Below are positions 51,359-59,788 of a DNA stretch of 64,000 bases, one piece after another. The translations under genes were made by a program, and so were the position numbers. The notes beneath the pieces were generated by a model. That model worked only from the letters and a program-made list of their open reading frames with translations, did no database searches and was not told where the DNA came from. Position 1 is the first letter of the stretch; every line of letters begins with the position of its first letter. Source of the stretch: Flavobacterium sp. W4I14. Its GTDB lineage: Bacteria; Bacteroidota; Bacteroidia; Sphingobacteriales; Sphingobacteriaceae. The stretch spans positions 496,001 to 560,000 of the forward strand of contig JAUSZU010000001.1 in assembly GCA_030817875.1 (NCBI GenBank), given 5' to 3'.

Positions 51359-52267
51359 CTAATGTTTCTCGCCTTTAATTACCTTAAATAAATGCAAAAC
51401 CTGAGGAAATAGGGCATCCACGCTTTCTTCTACACCACTTTTTGAACCAGGGAAGGTAAGCACCAATGTTTCTCCGATAAAACCAGCTACACCACGCGAA
51501 AGCATGGCATAAGGCATGCGTTCCTGTCCATAACGTCTGGCAGTTTCCATAATACCGTCAATATTGCGGTCAATTAAAGGAGCAATGGCCTCTGGAGTTA
51601 CATCGCGGGGCGAAAGGCCAGTACCTCCGGTAAAAATGATTAAATCGTAGCCGCCTTTGCTTAATTCGCTGGCTTTATCCCGAATGATGTTGATTTCGTC
51701 GGGCACGATTTCATATTTCTCTGCATTGATGTCCCATTGTGCTAATCTCGAAATAATTGCTTTGCCAGAGCGATCCTGTGCTTTGTTTTCGAAAATAGAA
51801 TCCGAACAAACTACAACAGCAGCTTTTAGTTCAGGGAATTTGGCATTTTTAAGGTCAGATTTTCCTCCCGATTTTTTTAAAAGTCTAATATTTTCTATTT
51901 CAACGCCTTTATCAATTGGTTTTAACATATCGTACATGGTTAAAGCCGTAACCGAGGCACCATGCATGGCTTCAACTTCTACACCTGTTTTGTAAATGGT
52001 ATGTACTTCAACCGTAATAATGATGGTTAAACCCACAATTTCGTAGGTAATAGTGGTATATTCAATTGGAAGCGGGTGACAATCCGGAATTACATCACTG
52101 GTTTTTTTTACGCCGAATAATCCTGCGGCACGGGCAAATTCAAATACATCACCTTTGGGGATTTTGCGTTGTTCAATGGCATCAATGGTTTCTTGCTTCG
52201 ATACCTTTACAGTAGCGGTTGCAATGGCAATCCTTAAGGTGTTGGATTTTTTTGTGATGTTTACCAT
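51359..52267 (-). CDS. moaCB: MoaC-MoaB fusion protein
   Basis: 302 aa. Residues 1-~150 are MoaC (cyclic pyranopterin monophosphate synthase): KKTSDVIPDCHPLPIEYT and VEVEAMHGASVTALTMYDMLK carry the catalytic region. Residues ~155-300 are MoaB/MogA (molybdopterin adenylyltransferase): CSDSIFENKAQDRSGKAI, IIFTGGTGLSPRDVTPEA and FPGSKSGVEE. One protein thus covers the second step and the adenylation step of molybdenum cofactor synthesis. This fusion is frequent in Bacteroidota. It is the last gene of the locus; only 1 bp separates it from moaE. Confidence 0.95.
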   Translation of the reverse strand: MVNITKKSNTLRIAIATATVKVSKQETIDAIEQRKIPKGDVFEFARAAGLFGVKKTSDVIPDCHPLPIEYTTITYEIVGLTIIITVEVHTIYKTGVEVEAMHGASVTALTMYDMLKPIDKGVEIENIRLLKKSGGKSDLKNAKFPELKAAVVVCSDSIFENKAQDRSGKAIISRLAQWDINAEKYEIVPDEINIIRDKASELSKGGYDLIIFTGGTGLSPRDVTPEAIAPLIDRNIDGIMETARRYGQERMPYAMLSRGVAGFIGETLVLTFPGSKSGVEESVDALFPQVLHLFKVIKGEKH

Positions 52268-52268
52268 A

Positions 52269-52712
52269 TTAAATATTTTCTTTCCACTGATGGGTTTCGT
52301 CTTCGAATATTTCTTTGCCCCAGATCGGTAATTCTGCTTTTAACCGATCTACCACTTCACTACAGGCCGCCATTGCCGGTTTACGGTGTGCCGACGAAGT
52401 GAAAACAAAAAGGCAGATTTCGCCTGTTTTAATGGTACCCAAACTATGATAAATATGCATGCAGTTGAGTGGATATTTTTCGAAGATTTCTTCCCTGATC
52501 TGGTGCATTTTTTCGAGGGCAAGGTCTTCGTATGCGGTATATGCTATTGCTGCAACAAATTTGCCTTCAATTTCGTCTTTTCTCACCTGGCCCATAAAAA
52601 TACTATGGCCACCAATAGCTGTTTTGCTGTTGTGTTTGGCAATACTGTCGGCTATAAAAGCAGGTTCGATTGGACCATTTACAAATATGTTCTTTATCTT
52701 TTTTTCGCTCAT
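52269..52712 (-). CDS. moaE: Molybdopterin synthase catalytic subunit MoaE
   Basis: 147 aa, the normal size. With MoaD it forms the molybdopterin synthase that adds two sulfurs to precursor Z (cPMP). Conserved blocks: GGHSIFMGQVRKDE, FVAAIAYTAYEDLALEKMHQI, IYHSLGTIKTGEICLFVFTSSAHRKPA and LPIWGKEIFED. All in usual order. It lies between moeB and moaCB with 1-bp gaps and is surely co-transcribed. Confidence 0.96.
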   Translation of the reverse strand: MSEKKIKNIFVNGPIEPAFIADSIAKHNSKTAIGGHSIFMGQVRKDEIEGKFVAAIAYTAYEDLALEKMHQIREEIFEKYPLNCMHIYHSLGTIKTGEICLFVFTSSAHRKPAMAACSEVVDRLKAELPIWGKEIFEDETHQWKENI

Positions 52713-52713
52713 G

Positions 52714-53820
52714 TTAGGGTTTGAGAAAATGATCTCTCCATTTTACAATACCACCTTTTAAACTGTATATTTTTTTTGCATCGCCATATTTTTCCTGCAT
52801 AGCTTCTGCTGCGGCTACACTTCTGATACCGTGCTGGCAGATCAGAACCACATGTTTTTGGTAAAATTCTTTGCTCATAAAAGCGCCAAATTCCGACATT
52901 GGTACCTGCGTAAAGATCTGTTTATCCAGTATGGGTACTTCGTGTCTTTCGCGTACATCGATTAATATTGTAGATTCCAACTGCTGAAGTTTAACCAGTT
53001 CGCTGGCATCAATTTCTATATATCCCTGTGGTCCTTCGCTTGTATCCTGATAATCCATATTTAAAAATTCATCAACAGTTTTGGGTAGGATATAACCGCC
53101 TCCGTGGCTGATGTTGATGGTATATTGTTCTTGTGTAAGTAAGTTGTAACTTAAAATTTTATTGGTGAGCGGTTGCCCGATTTTGGCAATCAATTTAATG
53201 GTTTCTGCGGCTGCCATGGTACCCAGTATGCCCGGTAATACACCTAAAACGCCATTTTCTGCACAATTGGCTACTTCTCCTTTATCGGGTGGAATGGGGA
53301 AAAGATCTCGGTAATTGGTGCTGGGCGTTAAATGATCAGGGGTGTTAAATATGGCCAACTGACCCTCAAAGCCTGAAACTGCAGCAAATATAAGCGGTTT
53401 GTTCAAAAGTGCACAGGCATCGTTAATAAGGTACCTGGATTCAAAATTGTCTGTACCATCCAATATGTAATCGTATCTGGATAGAATATCGAGAATATTA
53501 TTTTTCTGCAAACGGATGGGGTGACGGATAATCCCGATCTGGGTATTCATTTCCTGCAAGCGCTTTGCTGCAACCTCTGCTTTCAGCTTTCCGATATCAG
53601 CTGTAGTGAAAAGAATCTGTCTATGTAAATTGGATAATGAAATGGTATCGTCATCAACAATACCAATATGGCCAATGCCGGCAGCAGCGAGGTATTGCAG
53701 CGCAGGACAGCCTAAGCCACCAGCACCAATTACCAATACTTTTGCCCTTAAAAGCTGCTGTTGTGCTTCTTCTCCAAATCCCTTAAGGATAATCTGCCTG
53801 TTGTATCGCTCTGCACTCAT
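52714..53820 (-). CDS. moeB: MoeB/ThiF-type E1-like enzyme with rhodanese domain
   Basis: 368 aa. Residues ~1-250 are the adenylating domain: VIGAGGLGCPALQYLAAAGIG (ATP site), NLHRQILF and NCAENGVLGVLPG. Residues ~265-365 are a rhodanese with active CQHGIRS. It should adenylate MoaD's Gly-Gly tail and pass sulfur to it. Odd point: the usual CxxC zinc pair of MoeB (CYRC) is NYRD here, and the second CxxC is also missing, so it is probably a zinc-free variant. Five base pairs after moaD. Confidence 0.93.
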   Translation of the reverse strand: MSAERYNRQIILKGFGEEAQQQLLRAKVLVIGAGGLGCPALQYLAAAGIGHIGIVDDDTISLSNLHRQILFTTADIGKLKAEVAAKRLQEMNTQIGIIRHPIRLQKNNILDILSRYDYILDGTDNFESRYLINDACALLNKPLIFAAVSGFEGQLAIFNTPDHLTPSTNYRDLFPIPPDKGEVANCAENGVLGVLPGILGTMAAAETIKLIAKIGQPLTNKILSYNLLTQEQYTINISHGGGYILPKTVDEFLNMDYQDTSEGPQGYIEIDASELVKLQQLESTILIDVRERHEVPILDKQIFTQVPMSEFGAFMSKEFYQKHVVLICQHGIRSVAAAEAMQEKYGDAKKIYSLKGGIVKWRDHFLKP

Positions 53821-53825
53821 ATCGT

Positions 53826-54059
53826 TTATCCGCCAGAAAAAGGTGGCATAATGGCTATTGTAGTGTTGTTGGTAATTTTAGCATTTTCCTGAACGATATT
53901 TTTGTTCAAGGCAAGTTTATATTTCATGCTTTTTAAAGCAGGAAACTGATTTTCTAAATACTGTTTAAAAGCATCGGTATCAGCAATGCCATCAACCTCA
54001 ATATTTTGATTGTTGATAAACTCGGCAATCTTGCCAAAACTGATCAATTCGATTTTCAT
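53826..54059 (-). CDS. moaD: Molybdopterin synthase sulfur carrier MoaD
   Basis: 77 aa, ubiquitin-like, ending in PPFSGG; the C-terminal Gly-Gly is the thiocarboxylation site. ISFGKIAEFI at the start and LALNKNIVQENAKITNNTTIAIMPP are typical. It hands sulfur to MoaE-bound precursor. Separated from the upstream genes by a 141-bp gap that holds a large inverted repeat, so this half-locus might have its own control. Confidence 0.93.
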   Translation of the reverse strand: MKIELISFGKIAEFINNQNIEVDGIADTDAFKQYLENQFPALKSMKYKLALNKNIVQENAKITNNTTIAIMPPFSGG

Positions 54060-54086
54060 CTGTATATTTTTGTTTTTATCGGTGAT

Positions 54087-54194
54087 GAAGCTATCATGAG
54101 CATATTTTTCACGAGTTTTCTATTTGATTTTTGTGTTCAAGCGCTCGCAGGCTCGGTTTATTACCCTTTGTGAGTGTTTGCTCATGATGGTTTC
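54087..54194 (-). promoter_or_regulatory. Imperfect 16-bp inverted repeat within the molybdenum cofactor locus
   Basis: GAAGCTATCATGAGCA at 54087-54102 pairs with TGCTCATGATGGTTTC at 54179-54194 (14 of 16 positions, 10 consecutive), enclosing 76 bp with smaller GC-rich stems such as GCGCTCG and CGAGCC. It lies between two halves of the locus, ahead of moaD. Possible leader structure or a dispersed element. Confidence 0.55.
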
Positions 54195-54200
54195 ATGCTG

Positions 54201-54707
54201 CTAATTTACCTGTAAGATGCTGATTTTACTCAATCCTTTTACAAATCTTCTTCCTGTAGCGAAATCGCTGGGCGTAATAATGGCGATATTTCCCTTTTCA
54301 GCCTTTGCAGGATCGGTATCATACCCGGTTAAAACTAACACTTGATTTCCGGTAGGCGAATTAAAGATTTCATTCCATGAATACACCACCTTATAATTAT
54401 CCGTTGCAGTAAAAACCAGATAATATTCACTTAATGTTTTTGGAGCGCTAGAATCTATTTCTATCTTGGCCAAAATATCTTTCAGAAGCACACCTTTAAT
54501 GTTTTTGATGCTGCTTTTACGCTGCATCAAGTGGTTAAAAATTGTCATACTATCCAAACTAACGGATTTATATGTGCTTAAATTGTCTAAAGTAACTGTT
54601 AATGGAGCTTTAACCTTTCCTTCGATTACAAATTGTTTGCTTTCTTGTGCATTTACAGCAAAACTTAAAAATAATAAGCCGACGATAAGGTATTTTATAC
54701 TATGCAT
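54201..54707 (-). CDS. Exported molybdopterin-binding-fold protein
   Basis: 168 aa from the ATG at 54707 (earlier codons unlikely; this gives MHSIKYLIVGLLFLSFAVNAQ as signal peptide). The body follows the oxidoreductase molybdopterin-binding (SUOX) fold: FVIEGKVKAPLTVTLDNL, NIKGVLLKDIL, LVFTATDNYKVVYSWNEIF and IAIITPSDFATGRRFVKGLSKISIL. The usual Cys that binds Mo is not seen; the segment reads TIFNHLMQRKSSIKN. It may bind no metal or act as a folding/chaperone relative. It overlaps the TauE gene by 8 bp. Confidence 0.78.
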   Translation of the reverse strand: MHSIKYLIVGLLFLSFAVNAQESKQFVIEGKVKAPLTVTLDNLSTYKSVSLDSMTIFNHLMQRKSSIKNIKGVLLKDILAKIEIDSSAPKTLSEYYLVFTATDNYKVVYSWNEIFNSPTGNQVLVLTGYDTDPAKAEKGNIAIITPSDFATGRRFVKGLSKISILQVN

Positions 54708-55440
54708 GTGTAAATAATAATTTATAAGCGGCCAGTGCCAATACACAGGCCAGAACATTTTTTAAGACGGTTTGAGGGAATTTTAAGGCGCCAAAGTAAG
54801 CGCCACAAATGCCACCAACGAAAGCTACGCCAACATAAGCGAGCATGTGGCTGTTAAATTCGAAGCCTTTAATGAGTTGGCCACCTAAACCAGCAACCGA
54901 ATTAACAAAGATAAATGCTGCGCTGATGGCTGCGGTCTGTTTTTGATCCGTCCATTTTAACAGCAACAGGATAGGAGAAAGGATAATCCCTCCACCGATA
55001 CCGATCATGCCCGAAAGTAAGCCGATAATACCGCCAATTGCAAGCGATAGCGGAATATTTGATGGTTTGAAATCTTTCGGATCTGTATTTTTAAAGAAAA
55101 GAAAACGGATTACGGGAATGAGTAAAATTAGCCCCAAGATTTTTTTATAAATGGAACTTTCGATTACCATCATACCACCCACAAAAGAGAGCGGAATAGA
55201 GGCAAGTGCAAAAGGCCAAAAGGTTTTCCACTTAAAATGGCCACCACGGTAAAACTGGATAAAGGAAGTGGAAGAAACAAACAGATTGAGTAATAGTGCT
55301 GTAGGTTTCATAATGGCCGGTGAAATGGCAAAAATGGCCATCAGCGCGAGGTAACCGCTTGCCCCGCCATGCCCCACCGAAGCATATAAAAAGGCTACAA
55401 TAAAAAGCAAACAGTAAAATAGGATAAAACTTTCTTGCAT
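54700..55440 (-). CDS. TauE/SafE family sulfite exporter-like membrane protein
   Basis: 246 aa with about eight membrane helices in two similar halves. Diagnostic tract near the start: VGHGGASGYLALMAIFAISPAIMKPTALLLNLFVSS, and in the second half SGMIGIGGGIILSPILLL. The family moves sulfite, sulfonates or other anions across the inner membrane. Position inside a molybdenum cofactor locus suggests a link to sulfur handling or to molybdate/tungstate oxyanions; this is inference only. It overlaps the next gene by 8 bp. Confidence 0.87.
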   Translation of the reverse strand: MQESFILFYCLLFIVAFLYASVGHGGASGYLALMAIFAISPAIMKPTALLLNLFVSSTSFIQFYRGGHFKWKTFWPFALASIPLSFVGGMMVIESSIYKKILGLILLIPVIRFLFFKNTDPKDFKPSNIPLSLAIGGIIGLLSGMIGIGGGIILSPILLLLKWTDQKQTAAISAAFIFVNSVAGLGGQLIKGFEFNSHMLAYVGVAFVGGICGAYFGALKFPQTVLKNVLACVLALAAYKLLFTHA

Positions 55441-55443
55441 GGT

Positions 55444-56622
55444 TTAGTCTGGTAAGATCATTACGGTTAGGATGTCGCCTTTTTTTAATTGTTCTTGTGT
55501 TTCATCAAGGCAAATCAGACAATTGGCCTGTGCAAAGGAGCTTAATCGGTACGATTCCTGCGCACTGAGCGGGGTAACCAGCCCATTTTCATATTTGCCC
55601 TTCAGGAAATGTGTAAGCCCCGCAGGTTTGGAATAGGGATGTGTAAGCTCGGCCTGAACTTCAATTACGCTATTGCTTTTATGAGATAAGGCTTTAATAG
55701 ATGGCAACACGTAATTATAGTAGCAACTGAGTACAGATGATGGGTTGCCTGGAAGTCCGAATATTAATTTTTGATCTTTTGTACCAAAGAACAAAGGTTT
55801 GCCTGGTTTCTGTTTCACCTTATGAAAAATCTGTTTGATGCCACAATGTGCAGCGGCTTCGATTACAAAATCATAATCGCCTACACTTACACCTCCGGTT
55901 AGCAGCACAACATCGCTGCTTTCTGTTGCTGTTTGTAATACTTTTTTTAGGATCTCGAGATCATCATCGGCTGCGTAAACGGCAATTTGATCAATGCCTG
56001 CATGTTTTAAAGCTGCAGAAAGTGAATAGGAGTTCGATTCGTACACCTGCCCAAATTCGAGTGTTTTTCCTGGTTGTTGTAATTCTTTTCCTGTTACAAT
56101 AATCGAAATCTTTGGCGTGGGATAAACGCTAACTTTGTTAATACCAATTCCGGCCAGAAAGCCAATAGCGGCAGGACTGAGCAGACTCCCTTTTTCCATC
56201 GCCAATGTTCCGGCCATAACTTCTGAACCTTTATCCCGTACATTTAAGCCAAGCTTTAAATTAGGATCCTGCAAGGTGATCTTTCCATCTCTCCGTGTGA
56301 TTTTTTCCTGCATCACCACAGTATCGGCACCTTCTGGCAAAGGCGCACCTGTAAAGATCCTGCTGGTTTCGCCGTTTTGGATGGTCATGGTGGTTGCCGT
56401 TCCTGCGGCCATTTCGCCGATTAAGGTGAGCTCTTGTCCGTGATCTTCAAACTTGATGGCATAGCCATCCATGGATGATTGACTAAATGCAGGAATATCG
56501 TATTTAGCATAAACGTCGGCAGCAAGAATGTGCCCTGATGCTTTTTCCAAATCGATTGAAATGGGATTGAGTGCTATGATGTGTTGAGAAATGAGGTCTT
56601 TTGCTTCTTTAACGCTAATCAT
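55444..56622 (-). CDS. moeA: Molybdopterin molybdenumtransferase MoeA
   Basis: 392 aa from the ATG at 56622, preceded by GGAGGATAAAATTTTC, a strong ribosome-binding site that also contains the moaA stop. Family blocks: GHILAADVYAKYDIPAFSQSSMDGYA, FTGAPLPEGADTVVMQE, IIVTGKEL, LLTGGVSVGDYDFV and LPGNPSSVL. It inserts molybdate into adenylated molybdopterin. Lies between moaA and a TauE gene with 3-bp spacing. Confidence 0.96.
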   Translation of the reverse strand: MISVKEAKDLISQHIIALNPISIDLEKASGHILAADVYAKYDIPAFSQSSMDGYAIKFEDHGQELTLIGEMAAGTATTMTIQNGETSRIFTGAPLPEGADTVVMQEKITRRDGKITLQDPNLKLGLNVRDKGSEVMAGTLAMEKGSLLSPAAIGFLAGIGINKVSVYPTPKISIIVTGKELQQPGKTLEFGQVYESNSYSLSAALKHAGIDQIAVYAADDDLEILKKVLQTATESSDVVLLTGGVSVGDYDFVIEAAAHCGIKQIFHKVKQKPGKPLFFGTKDQKLIFGLPGNPSSVLSCYYNYVLPSIKALSHKSNSVIEVQAELTHPYSKPAGLTHFLKGKYENGLVTPLSAQESYRLSSFAQANCLICLDETQEQLKKGDILTVMILPD

Positions 56623-56629
56623 GAAAATT

Positions 56630-57610
56630 TTATCCTCCAATGGTAATCATACTTCTGTTTTGGATGGTAGTGGCATCAATTTTTTCGAAATCGCTGACCA
56701 ACTGTCCACCTAATGCTTTCTTTTTGCTCCAAATGGCCGATTGGATTAGTGGAAGCACATCTTCATTTTTTCGCAATGCCGTAAGCAGATCGGTTTCACT
56801 ATCCGAAAAAAGGCAGTTTTTGAGTTTGCCATCTGCAGTTAAGCGCATGCGGTTACAGGTATCGCAAAAAGGATTGGTCATGGTGCTAATAATGGCAAAC
56901 GAGCCTTCGTGACCAGGAATCATGAAACTTTTAGCCGTATCGTGTAGTTCTCCTTTAACAGGTAATACGGTGAAATCTTTTTCAACCACGGATAGGATTT
57001 CATCTAAAGAAAACATCTTATTGCTTGTCCATTTGTTACCGCTAAAGGGCATGAACTCAATAAATCGGATCTGGATGGGATTGTGTTTGGTCCAACTGAT
57101 GAAATCATTGATTTCGTTATCATTAAGCCCTTTCATCACCACCATATTTACTTTTACCTTGATTTTATGTTGCAAAAGCAATTCGATATTACTCCGTACC
57201 TGATGGAAAACATCCCTTCGGGTAATCATAAAAAATTTCTCAGGCTGTAATGTATCCAGACTAATATTAATGGTTTTAATACCTGCTTCTTTTAATACAG
57301 GCAACATTTCGGCAATGCGGGTTCCGTTTGTGGTAATGACGAGCTCAACAGGAAGTTTACCCAATGCCGCAATAATTTGTGCTGCATCTTTTCTCACCAA
57401 TGGTTCACCACCTGTAAGCCTGATTTTTTTTACGCCATTTGCCACAAAAACTTCTGCAAGCTTAATAATTTCGTCGGTTTGCATGAGCCGGGAGGCAGGG
57501 GTGAAGTCGTATTCTTCTTCGGGCATGCAATAAAAGCAGCGAAAATTGCAGTTATCGGTAAGCGATATCCGCAGGTAATCGTGTATTCTTCCAAAAGAAT
57601 CTGCTATCAT
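56630..57610 (-). CDS. moaA: GTP 3',8-cyclase MoaA
   Basis: 326 aa, normal length. Radical-SAM cluster CxxxCxxC in DNCNFRCFYCMPEEE; SAM-binding GGEPLV; second cluster cysteines in NPFCDTCNRMRLTADGKLKNCLF. It ends in ITIGG, the C-terminal Gly-Gly tail needed for activity. It makes 3',8-cyclo-GTP, the first committed step. It overlaps mocA by 4 bp. Confidence 0.97.
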   Translation of the reverse strand: MIADSFGRIHDYLRISLTDNCNFRCFYCMPEEEYDFTPASRLMQTDEIIKLAEVFVANGVKKIRLTGGEPLVRKDAAQIIAALGKLPVELVITTNGTRIAEMLPVLKEAGIKTINISLDTLQPEKFFMITRRDVFHQVRSNIELLLQHKIKVKVNMVVMKGLNDNEINDFISWTKHNPIQIRFIEFMPFSGNKWTSNKMFSLDEILSVVEKDFTVLPVKGELHDTAKSFMIPGHEGSFAIISTMTNPFCDTCNRMRLTADGKLKNCLFSDSETDLLTALRKNEDVLPLIQSAIWSKKKALGGQLVSDFEKIDATTIQNRSMITIGG

Positions 57611-58197
57611 TGCTGGCTAATTAAATTGTTATAATCTGTTTCTGTATCAATATCAATTTCTCCATCTTCGAAAACAACTGTTTCTACATCCTGAGGATAT
57701 TGTTTGAGTATCTTTTTTGCTCCTTCTGTTCCTGTGAGCGATAAAAGTGCTTCAAAATAATCTTTTTTGAAGAGGACAGGAGTTCCTATCGTTTCGGCAT
57801 AGGTACTGGCAATTATATTTTTACCTGTTTCTTTCTGCTTTTCGATTAAGTTATTAAAGTTACTCATTTTTATAAAAGCCTGGTCGGCTACAGCAATAAT
57901 GATACTTTCTATTTCGCTATTATTTTTGATCAAAGTTGAAAGTCCGGCTACAATGCTCGATGCCATTCCATTTTCCCAACTTTCATTAAAAACGAAATTA
58001 ACCTGATCATTTTGATGCTGATTGGCTATTTCTTTAGCATTTGCACCTAAAACAACGATAACAGGTCTACAACTTGTTTCTAAAGCTTCATTTATTACGG
58101 TTTGCAAGAGCGTTTTTCCTTTGTAATCCAAAAGTTGTTTTGATCTTCCCAAACGAGAAGAACTACCTGCTGCCAATATGATAATGCCCGTTTTCAA
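57607..58197 (-). CDS. mocA: MocA-family nucleotidyltransferase (MCD-like)
   Basis: 196 aa. The nucleotide-binding start is GIIILAAGSSSRLGRSKQLLDYKG, with NGMASSIVAG and VADQAFI as expected for the CTP:molybdopterin cytidylyltransferase family, which also includes MobA. Short enough to be single-domain. If a cytidylyltransferase, the downstream enzymes would be molybdenum hydroxylases (xanthine dehydrogenase type), which is consistent with the XdhC gene next to it. Overlaps moaA by 4 bp. Confidence 0.88.
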   Translation of the reverse strand: MKTGIIILAAGSSSRLGRSKQLLDYKGKTLLQTVINEALETSCRPVIVVLGANAKEIANQHQNDQVNFVFNESWENGMASSIVAGLSTLIKNNSEIESIIIAVADQAFIKMSNFNNLIEKQKETGKNIIASTYAETIGTPVLFKKDYFEALLSLTGTEGAKKILKQYPQDVETVVFEDGEIDIDTETDYNNLISQQ

Positions 58198-58200
58198 TGC

Positions 58201-59316
58201 TTAATTGTTTTTTAATTCGTAAACATGGATCGGTTTTTTCTTCTCTTTTAAAAACATGGCCGAAGCACCTGTAAAAACAGATTTAATTTCGGCGAGAATA
58301 GAAATGGCAATTTCTTCTGCAGTTTCTGCGCCAATATCCAGACCAACCGGACCATGCACACGTATTTGGTTTGCTGGCGTTGCCAAATCTAGTTCATCTA
58401 ACATCCTGAGTAGCTTTTTCTTCGGTCCCAGTGTACCGATATATGGAGCGTTTGTGCCCAATAGATATTTAAGTAGTTCGAGGTCGTAATTGTAATTATG
58501 GGTCATCAATACAAAAGCCGTTTGTTCATCTATCTGAATTTGAGCTAACACATTTTCGGGTTTGCTCACTAAAACCTTGGTTGCGTTTGCAAAACGTTGT
58601 GGCGTAGCATGCGTAGGTCTTCCATCTATCACAGTTACTTCCCATCCCAAAAGGTAAGCCATTTCAGCTAAAGGCTGTGCATCATTGCCTGCGCCTGCTA
58701 TAATTAATGAAATTGGGGGGTGGATAAACTCCAGAAAGGCATCAATCTTTTGGTTGTCAAGATTATACGCTTTAATCGCCGTGGTCTTATATTCAGAAAC
58801 TTCCAGGATATCTTTAATTGTCTCATTGAAGATCGCTTCGGGGATTTTAGCTAGAATTACTTCATTTCTAAAAAGCATACTAGTACCCAACTGCAGTTTA
58901 TCTGTTAGGGAAAAAAGTGTTGCTAAAACTGCATTTTCTCTTTTGCTTTGCAATGCGGTTAAAATAGCGATGGGGTTTAACCCATCTTCTTCTATAATGG
59001 GTTCGAACAAAATATGCACAATACCATTGCAGCCCAGCTGAACGCCAAATTTGGCATCATCTTCGTCTGTAGTATCGTAAGTAATGAGCTTGTTTTCTTG
59101 CTGTACAATTGCCGAAAGTGCTTTTCGCAACGCATCGCCTTCTAAACAACCGCCACTAATGGCACCTGTTAACTGGCCATCTTCAGTAATCAGCATCCTG
59201 GCACCAGGTCTGCGATAAGAAGAACCCTCTACCTTAACTACCGTTGCAAGAGCTGTTTTTTTCTTTTCCTTCGTTGCTTTTTGATATGCCTTTATGATAT
59301 CGGTAATTTCTTTCAT
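58201..59316 (-). CDS. XdhC/CoxI family protein
   Basis: 371 aa from the ATG at 59316 (a TTG frame extends nine codons further and is less likely). The N-terminal CoxI domain has ATVVKVEGSSYRRPGARMLI and SGGCLEGDAL, with LGCNGIVHILFEP. The C-terminal XdhC Rossmann domain has IIAGAGNDAQPLAEMA, VLMTHNYNYDLELLKYLL and IGTLGPKKK. XdhC binds finished Moco and inserts the sulfurated form into xanthine-dehydrogenase-type enzymes. No such enzyme is in the window. First gene of the locus. Confidence 0.9.
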   Translation of the reverse strand: MKEITDIIKAYQKATKEKKKTALATVVKVEGSSYRRPGARMLITEDGQLTGAISGGCLEGDALRKALSAIVQQENKLITYDTTDEDDAKFGVQLGCNGIVHILFEPIIEEDGLNPIAILTALQSKRENAVLATLFSLTDKLQLGTSMLFRNEVILAKIPEAIFNETIKDILEVSEYKTTAIKAYNLDNQKIDAFLEFIHPPISLIIAGAGNDAQPLAEMAYLLGWEVTVIDGRPTHATPQRFANATKVLVSKPENVLAQIQIDEQTAFVLMTHNYNYDLELLKYLLGTNAPYIGTLGPKKKLLRMLDELDLATPANQIRVHGPVGLDIGAETAEEIAISILAEIKSVFTGASAMFLKEKKKPIHVYELKNN

Positions 59317-59441
59317 GAGGGATTGATGCAATAGATGATGCAATTTAATGATAATCTATTACAAATAGCCAAAGCAAAAGTAAGATGTACCCTTTAAATA
59401 AGTATTACGAATAAAAAAGCTTGGATTTTTTGATTCTATTT

Positions 59442-59538
59442 GTGCAGTCAGATGGTAACATCTGACTGATAAAGTAAACTAAATGCTTATTATCTCTGAG
59501 AAAGAGATTCAGTGTCAGATAGTAATATCTGACACCAC
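59442..59538 (-). repeat. Two-hairpin GTCAGATA-type repeat, copy 3 (inverted)
   Basis: Begins GTGCAGTCAGATGGTAACAT and ends GATAGTAATATCTGACACCAC, the reverse of the copies at 31644 and 31795, with ~95-bp unit length conserved. Located between XdhC and a small gene. Confidence 0.75.
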
Positions 59539-59557
59539 TAGAATGTGATATCCAGGC

Positions 59558-59788
59558 TTAAAAAGGTTCGGAATGAAAAATTTCGAGGTTAATACAGCGC
59601 AAACCAATACTGTTAAAGAGTTCGGTGATTTCTTTTGTCCAATCTCTTGGCGAATCTACCCTAAGGATTTTATCAGAATCCCACAAATCGATATTCCATT
59701 TAATTTCTTTGAACTGGCTGTTCAGCAATGGGCTGATTACGTTTAACTCGCTATCAGTGGATACATTTGTTTTGAAAACGGCTATCAT
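59558..59788 (-). CDS. Small uncharacterised protein (76 aa)
   Basis: 76 aa. A short alpha/beta pattern (MIAVFKTNVSTDSELNVISPLL ... IKWNIDLWDSDKILRVDS ... EITELFNSIGLRCINLEI) looks like a ferredoxin-like fold of the heavy-metal-associated shape, without the CxxC metal motif. Similar small proteins are common in Bacteroidota. Stands alone. Function unknown. Confidence 0.65.
   Translation of the reverse strand: MIAVFKTNVSTDSELNVISPLLNSQFKEIKWNIDLWDSDKILRVDSPRDWTKEITELFNSIGLRCINLEIFHSEPF

Noticed and set aside
52386..52761. Two overlapping plus-strand frames of 100-112 codons
   Set aside because: Antisense to moaE, which is unambiguous.
54060..54200. Known Moco riboswitch
   Set aside because: Position fits, but I cannot match the conserved nucleotides of the Moco RNA motif; kept only as an unexplained inverted repeat.
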